DNA of 64,000 bases from Cyprinodon diabolis (lineage: Eukaryota; Chordata; Actinopteri; Cyprinodontiformes; Cyprinodontidae), in the NCBI GenBank assembly GCA_030533445.1, contig JARPUW010000506.1, positions 19,343-83,342 of the forward strand, given 5' to 3'. The notes below the pieces were generated by a model. It was not told the DNA's origin and ran no database searches. It was given only the letters and a program-made list of their open reading frames with translations. The translations under genes were made by a program, and so were the position numbers. Each line of letters starts with the position of its first letter. Position 1 is the first letter of the stretch. Below are positions 61,301 through 64,000 of this stretch, one piece after another.

Positions 61301-64000
61301 AAATCAGACAATCTGGATGATAAACACAGACTAAAACATGATGAGCAAACAGTGGAAATTTATGGCTGTAATAAATGATGGGATTAAATCCAATGAGCTG
61401 CATGAAGCAACATGATTGTTCAAACACAAGCTTTAGAAGTGAGACCCCTGGTCCTCAGGACCCACTGTCCTTCATGCTCTAGATCAGGGATTCCCAAAGT
61501 GTGTTGCGCTGTCGCTAGTGGGTGAGCTAGATAAAATATGTAATGCACTTTGACAATTACAAAGATTTTTTTTTTCACACACTAGAGTAGTTATCCTTCC
61601 ACGCAATTTCTTGACTATGCTTACACACACAGCTGTAATATTTTTCATTGGTTAATGTGATTCTAAAAAGTGCAGCTTATTTAAAAGGTGCAGTTTCTGG
61701 GCAGGAACAGGGAAGGCGGTGTTGTGCTGGGAAGCCTGTGGCCACTGGCGTAGCCAAGGATGTTGCAGGATTTGCTGGTGCCACCCACAGAGGAAGCTGG
61801 GGCACCTAGTGACCTACTAACCTGATCCATAAGAAGTGACTCTTATTTGCGGTCCTTGTGGATTAGGATTCTTGACAGATGGCTCGTCAAACTGAACAAC
61901 TTTTTTTAGAGTGACTCTTATGGTTTAATGAAAGCTGCAGTGACCCTGCTGCCTGCATCGGACGCATTTTGCAAGCTGGACACATTGAGTACGCTGAGCA
62001 GGCATTATGGACTTGGTTTGGAGGGAGCTGAACTGACTGTATAAGGGCACTCTGGGTACTCCGGCTTCCTCCCACAGTCCAAAAACAAAACTGTTAGGTT
62101 AATTGGCTTTTCTAAATTGTCCTTAGGTGTGAGAGCATGATTGTGTGTCTTTGTGCGTCTCTGTTTTGCCTTGCGACAGATTGGCGATCTGTCCAGGGTG
62201 AACCCTGCCGCTCACCCATTGATAGTTGGAGATAGACACTGGCCCCACTAGGGACCCTGACAGGACTAAAGGCGGGTGCTGGGACTGTCATTTCTGCTCT
62301 CCCCAAAGGGGGGGTGGATGGAGGGGTGAATGGGGTATTAAGGGGGAGGGACTATTTCGGTTGGTTGGCCTGTGCCTGCGATGGACTGGCGAGCTGTCCA
62401 GGGTGTACCCCGCCTCTCGCGCATTGACAGCTGAAGATAGGCACCAGCACCCCTCACGACCCCACTGGAGATAAGTGTGCTAGAAAATGGATGGATGGAA
62501 GGATGGATGGTTGGCCTATGCGGGACCTGTTGACCCCGGGGGCTTTTATTAGCCTCCTCGGTCCTGGGATTATTGGATGTGAATGTTATGTGTGAATATG
62601 TCTTTCTCCCTCACCTCACTTTCCATGTTCGTTGTATATGATTTCTATTCAACATATATTACTTCCTAAATAATGTTCAAAGTTTAATATACAAGTATCA
62701 AGCAGAATCTTATGGCAAGTCATACTGCTCTGCTTGTGTAAGCAAAGCTGTTGGGCTAGCTAGCTCTAGGACAACAATTCCCAGAGCTATATTGGATTGG
62801 AAGGACACACCCAAAAGAGCAGAAATGCGCAGCTCTAGTCACAGCGAGGATACTCTAAAGAGTGAAGCCTTCTTGCCTCAAGGTTACTCATGTCAAACCT
62901 GTGATGGTTTCTAACAAGCTTCACCTTCATGTAGAGGTGGAAGAAGGAGGGATGCATTGACAAAGGGTATGAAGAGTTAAATTCCAAGTAATACAAGGCC
63001 TTTTCTATATAAAGCCTCAAACTCAATGAGAATACAGACATTTTGAATTGAGAAAGCTTCCTGGAGGGGAAGCGAAACGTCTTCAAACCTTGGAAACAAA
63101 GTCCAGTGGATCGTTTTTAAAACTTTTACAGAAAGAGTTAAATTAGTAGGATGAGTAACATGAATGGATTTGAGACACAATAGGCCTAGAAATTCTGCAG
63201 AGAATGGAATCCGAATGAAGACATCTGGACTCACCGAGCCTTTCTGCAGTTCCTCACAGCTGGAATCAGTCTACGTCGTCCTGCTGCTGTAGTCTTGTAC
63301 TCCTTCAGGTTCAACTCATCCAGAACCTCCTCTGACATCTGCAGCATGTAGGCCAGAGCTGAACACTGGGACGAAGAGAGCTTCTCTGATCTTTTCTCTG
63401 ATTTCAGGAATTGTTGGATCTCCTGATAAAGTGAGAGGTCCTTCATCTCCATCAGACACTGGAAGATGTTGATGTGTCCATCAGGAGTTGGCTGGGTTCT
63501 TTTCTTCTTAAGATTGCTGATTATCTCCTGGAAGGTTTGTGGACTGTTCTCTATCTGACCCAGCAGGCCTCCTAGGAGTTTCTGGTTGGACTCCACACAG
63601 AGGCCATGAAGGAAGCGAACAAACAGGTCCAGGTGGCCATTTTTACTTCTGAGGGATTTCTCTAAGGCTTTTTTCATGAAGTCCATCATTGATGTTTGAC
63701 GATAGGTTTTGTTCAGGAACTTCTTCACCACCTCTGTGTTCCTGCTAGTGAAACAGTGGAGCATGTAGATTGCAGCCAGAAACTCCTGGATGCTCAGATG
63801 AACAAAGCAGTAGACTGGTTTCTGGAAGATCAAGTTCTCTCTTTTGAAGATCTCTGTACAAACTCCTGAGTACACCGAGGCCTCTGTGACATCCAGACCA
63901 CACTGCTCCAGGTCTTCTTGGTAGAACATGATGTTTCCTTTCTCCAGATGTTCAAAGGCCAGCCTCCCCAGCTTCAGGAGGACTTCCCTGTCAGCCTCCA
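25310..64000 (-). CDS. NLRC3-like (fish NLR-C) immune receptor, 5' end outside window
   Basis: This is a minus-strand multi-exon gene. From the right edge: end of the NACHT/winged-helix/HD2 exon (63235-64000), then LRR exons 61083-61265, 54242-54427, 52782-52955, 49875-50051, 45944-46120, 42869-43045, 37792-37968 and 26329-26499, and a terminal exon 25310-25331. Every junction has AG/GT borders and the same phase: each exon begins with the last base of an Arg or Gly codon, for example AG|A then TTG. The joined frame therefore stays open. Fish NLR-C proteins are cytosolic sensors thought to act in innate immunity; here that is inferred from family. The FISNA domain and the P-loop would lie beyond the window. 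No B30.2 domain was found, so it ends in LRRs plus a short basic tail. Whether all LRR exons are spliced into one transcript is unproven. Confidence 0.78.
26329..26499 (-). CDS. NLR last LRR exon (proximal copy)
   Basis: This 171-bp LRR exon is identical to 9482-9652. It encodes [15 protein letters not shown] and [14 protein letters not shown], ends YKLQT, and uses donor GTAAGT. It differs from the cassette exons in having no extra residue after the xxLxLxxN core and in its divergent C-terminal helix ([11 protein letters not shown]). It is about 11.3 kb from the next LRR exon at 37792, with LINE, Tc1 and LTR insertions between. Confidence 0.8.
27219..28823 (-). mobile_element. Tc1-like transposon nested in LINE, copy 2
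   Basis: Duplicate of 10372-11976 with TA at both edges. The transposase remnant is at 27435-28456 with the same TGA (about 27842) and the same frameshift as copy 1. Confidence 0.95.
29435..32412 (-). pseudogene. L2-type LINE ORF2 (endonuclease-RT), copy 2, broken
   Basis: The domain order and lesions match 12588-15565: endonuclease at 31729-32412, RT with YADDTQLYL at 30190-31542, C-terminal part at 29435-30181. Shared lesions show the LINE was already dead before the block duplicated. Confidence 0.9.
32472..33194 (-). CDS. L2-type LINE ORF1, SGNH-esterase protein, copy 2
   Basis: An open 240-codon frame identical to that at 15625-16347, with the GSS, GGND and DGIH blocks of an SGNH hydrolase. 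Confidence 0.85.
   Translation of the reverse strand: MSGSGHRKVQDPHHHNLQRGGANRAETNSCPPKVPEQPGDWVTVRRKRSRGSLPTGHHQPVHVSNRFSPLSDTPTEKPTLVIGSSIVRNVALETPGTIVKCLPGARTGDIKSYLKLLAKDKVKYSKIVIHAGGNDTRLRRSEVTKISVASVCKFAKKMSDSVIFSGPLPDLTSNDMFSRMSSFNRWLSRWCPENNVGYINNWQSFWGKPGLIRRDGIHPTLDGAALLSRNLATFISPPKP
33507..34372. repeat. Inverted repeat arms flanking about 750 bp
   Basis: GACTCTGCCAACTTCAGC at about 33510 and its inverse in the stretch ending 34372 form arms of about 56 bp with a few mismatches. A weaker match extends inward. No target-site duplication was recognised, so I do not call it a transposon. The right edge of the large duplication (34257) falls between the arms. Confidence 0.7.
34411..35039 (+). 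repeat. Gypsy-type long terminal repeat
   Basis: This 629-bp LTR starts TGTTACG and ends CGTAACA (perfect 7-bp inverted ends, TG...CA). AATAAA lies at 34956-34961, and a TTTAAAA-type promoter candidate is near 34573. It is followed at once by a primer binding site. No second LTR was found downstream, so the element is a 5' LTR plus partial body. Confidence 0.85.
35046..35063 (+). other. Primer binding site, tRNA-Pro type
   Basis: TGGGGGCTTGTCCGGGAT begins 6 bp after the LTR end. It differs at one base from the well-known tRNA-Pro primer site TGGGGGCTCGTCCGGGAT, which is known from gammaretroviruses and also used by some LTR retrotransposons. Confidence 0.85.
35159..36183 (+). pseudogene. Gypsy-like gag, truncated
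   Basis: The ATG at 35159 opens a frame that stays recognisable as gag to about 36183. The order is: N-terminal part ([11 protein letters not shown]), Pro/Ser-rich linker, charged coiled-coil segment (about residues 140-185, rich in E, K, R and L), then a capsid-like region ([19 protein letters not shown], later [16 protein letters not shown]) resembling the SCAN-like capsid fold of vertebrate Ty3/gypsy elements. After EEFKNCLH the sequence stops looking like gag, although the frame stays open to 36322. No zinc knuckle, protease, RT or integrase follows. This is a 3'-truncated retrotransposon. Confidence 0.82.
36184..36689. other. Sequence after gag truncation, no gene seen
   Basis: No recognisable coding sequence. 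About 36398-36438 resembles 50353-50390 (GAGGAAAAGTCTTCAAAC), linking this stretch to the flank of the LRR exon at 49.9 kb. Confidence 0.4.
36690..36870 (-). repeat. Dispersed fish repeat, inverted copy
   Basis: On the minus strand this reads GGGGAGCAATCTGGG, CTCAGGGACCCAGAGAGGCA and CTTCTCAGAACACAAGCGC, matching the repeat at 60425-60605 and in part 686-855. Confidence 0.6.
36890..37791. repeat. LRR-cassette flank (unit 0, no array)
   Basis: From about 36948 this matches the DNA that follows the Tx1-like LINE in the other cassettes (for example 45170-45930). It carries a 70-bp insertion at about 37025-37095. At 37279-37313 it has the ATTTCTTTGATCTG spacer instead of a (GGAT)n array. Confidence 0.8.
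37792..37968 (-). CDS. NLR LRR exon U1
   Basis: This 177-bp exon (59 codons) lies between donor GTCAGTCACC and acceptor TTTATTCAG|A. It encodes [18 protein letters not shown] and the LRR core [13 protein letters not shown]. Compared with the 174-bp unit at 52782 it has one extra residue in the turn after the LxLxxN core. It is unique among U1-U4 in D at residue 3 of LND and I in CSIS. Confidence 0.9.
38169..40088 (+). mobile_element. Tx1-like LINE, 5'-truncated and internally deleted, copy U1
   Basis: This plus-strand non-LTR element contains the C-terminus of ORF1 (to about 38444) and then ORF2 with an apurinic-type endonuclease ([48 protein letters not shown]). A stop follows RIS at 39124-39126. 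The RT core is missing. The last part (39470-40006) is the ORF2 C-terminus ending ELKYNKLLL, then an A-rich 3' end. A run of 8 G at about 38679 shifts the frame; U3 has 9 G and stays open there. Nearly identical copies at 43246 and 46321 sit in the same place in their cassettes. Confidence 0.85.
40358..41780 (+). repeat. (GGAT)n array with GGAGGAT and GATGAT variants, 1.42 kb
   Basis: The array is built of GGAT tetramers interspersed with GGAGGAT and GGATGATGG variants and a few GGGAGGAT steps. It begins directly after GAACCTGGAAAAC and ends at GAAGTTAAATGACG, replacing the 30-odd bp spacer seen at 37279 and 45436. Long open frames (MDGW or HPSI repeats) in all frames are a by-product of a stop-free tetramer. 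Confidence 0.97.
41781..42868. other. Cassette flank with about 615-bp segment shared with 52.0-52.6 kb
   Basis: About 42100-42868 matches 52018-52781 without net indels (offset 9,913). The segment from about 42019 to 42633 is absent from the U1, U3 and U4 flanks, where the sequence runs TGGCTTGATTTGATCC directly. No coding evidence. TA at 42105-42106 is the unoccupied equivalent of the Tc1 insertion site at 50404. Confidence 0.8.
42869..43045 (-). CDS. NLR LRR exon U2
   Basis: This 177-bp exon has the same borders as U1. It encodes [18 protein letters not shown] and core [13 protein letters not shown]. It differs from U1 at four nucleotides in three codons, all changing amino acids (D to G, I to L, N to Y). 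Confidence 0.9.
43246..45168 (+). mobile_element. Tx1-like LINE, internally deleted, copy U2
   Basis: Same structure as the copy at 38169. It has the 8-G frameshift plus a second frameshift near 43970 (one extra A/T in a TTTTTTTAAATT context). A few substitutions (for example the HIYAP, KKRF and CFFQ variants) are the only other differences I noted. Confidence 0.85.
45169..45943. repeat. LRR-cassette flank (unit 2, no array)
   Basis: This matches 36948-37791 apart from the 70-bp insertion there. It carries the ATTTCTTTGATCTG spacer at about 45434-45468 where units 1 and 3 have (GGAT)n arrays. No coding evidence. Confidence 0.85.
45944..46120 (-). CDS. NLR LRR exon U3
   Basis: This 177-bp exon encodes [18 protein letters not shown] and core [13 protein letters not shown]. 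Against U2 it has amino-acid changes N to K, G to S, N to Y and Y to N and no synonymous difference. Confidence 0.9.
46321..48241 (+). mobile_element. Tx1-like LINE, internally deleted, copy U3 (longest frame)
   Basis: The G run has 9 residues here, so ORF2 stays open from 46602 to 47279 across the whole endonuclease domain ([36 protein letters not shown]). It stops at the TGA shared by all three copies. The C-terminal frame is 47623-48159. The RT core is deleted as in the other copies. Confidence 0.87.
48511..49398 (+). repeat. (GGAT)n array with GGAGGAT and GATAAT variants, 0.89 kb
   Basis: It has the same edges as the 40358 array (after CCTGGAAAAC, before GAAGTTAAATGACG), so both occupy the identical cassette position. 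The variant composition differs: GGATAATGG units occur here only, and GGAGGGAGG steps are absent. Confidence 0.97.
49875..50051 (-). CDS. NLR LRR exon U4
   Basis: This 177-bp exon encodes [18 protein letters not shown] and core [13 protein letters not shown]. It differs from U2 by one nucleotide, which changes N to S at the first variable core position. Its cassette lacks the Tx1-like LINE: after TATTAGTCTC the sequence continues CTCCAGGAG instead of into the LINE. Confidence 0.9.
50240..50405. other. LINE-free cassette edge, no gene seen
   Basis: This short stretch between the U4 flank and the Tc1 element shares the GAGGAAAAGTCTTCAAAC segment with about 36400. It provides the LINE-less version of the cassette boundary at 50250. 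Confidence 0.5.
50406..52017 (-). mobile_element. Tc1-like DNA transposon, apparently intact
   Basis: This 1,612-bp element is flanked by TA (50404-50405 and 52018-52019). The terminal inverted repeats are 50406-50607 and 51816-52017, 202 bp each, and identical by my base-by-base reading (outer end CAGGTGCTGGTCATAAAATT). It encodes an uninterrupted transposase on the minus strand. The related DNA at 42101-42115 has GACATATATTCATG with no insert, confirming the TA target and precise edges. Confidence 0.97.
50694..51698 (-). CDS. Tc1-family transposase, DD34E, full length
   Basis: The cut-and-paste transposase acts on the element's own inverted repeats. I place the start at the second Met ([20 protein letters not shown]), giving 334 residues; an upstream in-frame Met would give 346. 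The N-terminal half has two helix-turn-helix segments ([18 protein letters not shown] and the [15 protein letters not shown] region) with a basic GRKRCGRKK linker. The catalytic residues are D in [10 protein letters not shown] in [11 protein letters not shown] and E in [12 protein letters not shown], with 34 residues between the last two. The end is QAKGGPTKY. No stop, frameshift or missing catalytic residue was seen, in contrast to the Tc1 remnant at 10.4-12.0 kb. Confidence 0.93.
   Translation of the reverse strand: MGKTADLTVVQKTTIDTLHKEGKTQKVIAKEAGCSQSSVSKHINREAKGRKRCGRKKCTSKRDNRTLERIVKQNPFKNVGEIHKEWTAAGVSASRTTTHRRMKDMGFCCRIPCVKPLLNHRQRQKRLAWAKEKQDWTAGEWSKVMFSDESKFCISFGNQGPRVWRKRREALHPRCLKSSVKFPQSVMVWGAMSSAGVGPLCFLRSRVNAATYQEVLEHFMLPAADQLFGDADFIFQQDLAPAHSAKATSTWLKDHGIPVLNWPANSPDLNPIENLWGIVKKKMQYTRPNNSEELKATIRATWAIITPEQCHRLIDSMPRRIAAVIQAKGGPTKY
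52018..52781. repeat. Segment shared with 42.1-42.9 kb, cassette flank
   Basis: It matches 42105-42868 with very few differences and contains no convincing gene. It joins the U5 LRR exon directly. Confidence 0.85.
52782..52955 (-). CDS. NLR LRR exon U5 (canonical length)
   Basis: This 174-bp exon (58 codons) uses the same donor as U1-U4. It encodes [16 protein letters not shown] and core [12 protein letters not shown], without the extra residue of U1-U4. The C-terminal half ([18 protein letters not shown]) is the same as U1-U4 while the N-terminal half is different, so it looks like the older relative or a recombinant. Confidence 0.88.
53198..53600 (+). mobile_element. Degraded non-LTR retrotransposon remnant
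   Basis: Plus-strand pieces resemble a LINE frequent in fish: CCTGGTCGGGTCTCCCAAG near 53248, GGGGCCAGGCCTAGGG near 53358, and at about 53480-53570 an RT-like reading [26 protein letters not shown] with a stop between. It is heavily decayed. Clade not determined (RTE-like is a guess). Confidence 0.55.
53600..54241. other. Intronic sequence, no gene seen
   Basis: Unrecognised sequence between the LINE remnant and the LRR exon at 54242, AT-rich from about 53900. It is presumed intron of the NLR gene. Confidence 0.4.
54242..54427 (-). CDS. NLR LRR exon, [10 protein letters not shown] type (second)
   Basis: This 186-bp exon (62 codons) lies between acceptor CTAATCACAG|A and donor AG|GTGAGTTT. 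It encodes [20 protein letters not shown], then [19 protein letters not shown] and [16 protein letters not shown]. Its first codon joins CG from the upstream exon to make Arg. It is a near duplicate of 61083-61265 including flanking intron, with one extra codon. Confidence 0.88.
54428..55268. other. Intronic sequence, no gene seen
   Basis: The first 60 bp match 61266-61325, showing that intron sequence was copied with the exon. The rest is AT-rich and not recognised. Confidence 0.45.
55269..55324. repeat. 56-nt near-perfect palindrome
   Basis: Arms of 26 bp (TAGACACCAACATCCATTAT and its inverse) flank a 4-nt AGCT centre with one mismatch. A transcript from either strand would form a long stable hairpin. 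No similar copy was seen in the window. Confidence 0.9.
55571..55887 (+). mobile_element. Short LINE-derived or SINE-like insertion with target-site duplications
   Basis: The insert of about 320 bp starts GGCGGTACCAAGATGGCGAC (a LINE-1-like 5' leader, compare GGCCAAGATGGCGGAGC at 55992) and ends AATAAAGTTATTTCTTG plus a poly(A) run. It is bracketed by 15-bp direct repeats AAATCT(A/G)GGTCAAAT at 55556-55570 and 55888-55902. It looks like a retrotransposed element in which a LINE 5' end is joined to a 3' end. Confidence 0.8.
55985..58780 (+). mobile_element. L1-type LINE, degraded and 3'-truncated
   Basis: A 5' leader containing GGTGGCCAAGATGGCGG is followed by ORF1 (56185-56900, broken) and a decayed ORF2. 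Readable ORF2 blocks are an endonuclease ([57 protein letters not shown]) at about 57215-57660 and the start of the RT region ([19 protein letters not shown]) near 58555. Many stops and frameshifts are present. The RT core and 3' end are missing. Confidence 0.8.
56185..56900 (+). pseudogene. L1 ORF1-like RNA-binding protein, frameshifted
   Basis: The ATG at 56185 ([15 protein letters not shown]) opens the N-terminal and coiled-coil region. A one-base frameshift at about 56545-56560 moves the reading to [20 protein letters not shown] and the RRM-like block ([37 protein letters not shown]). A TAG at 56895-56897 interrupts the C-terminal domain ([14 protein letters not shown] continues in the same frame). 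The family is the L1 ORF1 (Transposase_22) type. It is not functional as it stands. Confidence 0.85.
58780..59984. other. Unrecognised sequence after L1
   Basis: No supported gene. The DNA is GC-richer at about 58760-59110 and 59280-59480, with several short open frames but no recognisable motifs. It may be repeat debris. Confidence 0.35.
59990..60300 (-). mobile_element. LINE RT fragment with internal deletion
   Basis: The minus strand reads [25 protein letters not shown] and [11 protein letters not shown] (start of a non-LTR RT domain). It then jumps directly to a post-RT segment ([21 protein letters not shown]), so the catalytic RT core is deleted. The frame is otherwise open across the join. 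Confidence 0.72.
60425..60605 (+). repeat. Dispersed fish repeat, copy 3
   Basis: It starts CCTTTGTTGTCCAACAATGG and continues through CTCTGCATTTAACCCCTCCC, GGGGAGCAGAGGGCTGCCAT and CTTCTCAGAGCACAAGCGC. It is the longest of the three copies in this window. Confidence 0.65.
60606..61082. other. Intronic sequence, no gene seen
   Basis: AT-rich; the last 60 bp resemble 54180-54241, the flank of the paralogous LRR exon. Confidence 0.45.
61083..61265 (-). CDS. NLR LRR exon, [10 protein letters not shown] type (first)
   Basis: This 183-bp exon (61 codons) is the first LRR exon after the NACHT-side exon. It encodes [39 protein letters not shown] and [16 protein letters not shown]. It is one codon shorter than 54242-54427 (NLHL against KPSDL) and has V for L near the end. 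Acceptor ATCACAG and donor GTGAGT match its paralogue. Confidence 0.88.
61266..62100. other. Intronic sequence with repeat debris
   Basis: About 61485-61570 (TTCCCAAAGTGTGTTGCGC, then CACTTTGACAATTAC) looks like a decayed interspersed repeat. No gene was seen. Confidence 0.4.
62110..62512 (+). repeat. LINE-tail-like repeat with GGAT tail, two partial units
   Basis: Two successive blocks carry CGATCTGTCCAGGGTGAACC and CGAGCTGTCCAGGGTGTACC, each followed by an AGATAGxCACxxGC stretch. The second ends in AGAAAATGGATGGATGG. This is the 3'-tail design of GGAT-tailed fish retroposons (RTE-like). It illustrates a plausible seed for (GGAT)n arrays. Confidence 0.6.
62513..63234. other. Intronic sequence, possible repeat tail
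   Basis: About 63046-63115 (GGAAGCGAAACGTCTTCAAA) resembles a repeat common in fish. The rest is not recognised. It ends at the donor of the NACHT-side exon. Confidence 0.4.
63235..64000 (-). CDS. NLR NACHT-side exon, C-terminal portion
   Basis: The frame is open from the right edge to donor CTCG|GTGAGT (63234). The reading includes [20 protein letters not shown] (winged-helix region), [18 protein letters not shown] (the conserved [10 protein letters not shown] block of NLRs), [19 protein letters not shown] (HD2-like) and [20 protein letters not shown] leading into the LRRs. The exon leaves two bases (CG) that pair with the A of either LRR exon type to form Arg. The P-loop, Walker B and N-terminal domains lie outside the window. 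No stop or frameshift was seen. Confidence 0.92.

Noticed and set aside
1..64000. CRISPR, prokaryotic operon or tRNA/rRNA gene
   Set aside because: The tandem arrays here are simple tetramer or 24-bp coding repeats without spacers, and the introns, LINEs and Tc1 elements show a vertebrate genome. No tRNA cloverleaf was recognised; the tRNA-Pro match at 35046 is only an 18-nt primer site.

Overview
The window looks like a teleost (bony fish) chromosome segment. It carries spliced genes with GT/AG junctions, an NLR immune receptor of the fish-expanded NLRC3-like (NLR-C) type, a C2H2 zinc-finger gene, and a dense load of fish-type transposons: L2-, Tx1- and L1-like LINEs, Tc1-like DNA transposons, a Ty3/gypsy LTR element and (GGAT)n arrays. 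The species cannot be named from sequence alone.

Left half (1-34257). A block of 16,496 bp (915-17410) is repeated head to tail as 17762-34257. The offset is a constant 16,847 bp at every landmark, so there are no net indels, and every long open frame translates identically. The two copies are separated by 351 bp (17411-17761) of LINE reverse-transcriptase sequence. Each copy holds a two-exon ten-finger C2H2 gene (+), the last leucine-rich-repeat (LRR) exon and terminal exon of an NLR gene (-), and a near full-length L2-type LINE (-) whose 3' UTR is split by a dead Tc1-like transposon.

Middle (34258-37100). This holds a 629-bp LTR with a tRNA-Pro-type primer binding site and a truncated gypsy-like gag, then low-information sequence.

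Right half (37100-64000). An NLR gene on the minus strand enters from beyond the right edge. The end of its NACHT-containing exon is at 63235-64000, followed leftwards by LRR exons at 61.1, 54.2, 52.8, 49.9, 45.9, 42.9 and 37.8 kb, and then by the LRR and terminal exons inside the duplicated block (26.3 and 25.3 kb; a second orphan pair lies at 9.5 and 8.5 kb). Every LRR exon is a multiple of 3 in length and in the same phase, so units can be gained or lost in frame. Three of the inter-exon segments contain nearly identical internally deleted Tx1-like LINE copies, and two contain (GGAT)n arrays. The exons were therefore amplified as multi-kilobase cassettes with their transposons. Among the four youngest LRR exons all eight variable nucleotides I could find change an amino acid, while the co-amplified LINE DNA is about tenfold less variable. 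An apparently intact Tc1-like transposon (perfect 202-bp inverted repeats, open DD34E transposase) lies between two LRR exons, and a related copy of its insertion site in the window is empty.

Far right (53-63 kb) also holds degraded LINE remnants, including an L1 with broken ORF1 and ORF2, a short LINE-like insertion with target-site duplications, and a 56-nt near-perfect palindrome.

No prokaryotic features, CRISPR arrays, rRNA or tRNA genes were seen. Everything here is by-eye reading; no similarity search was run.
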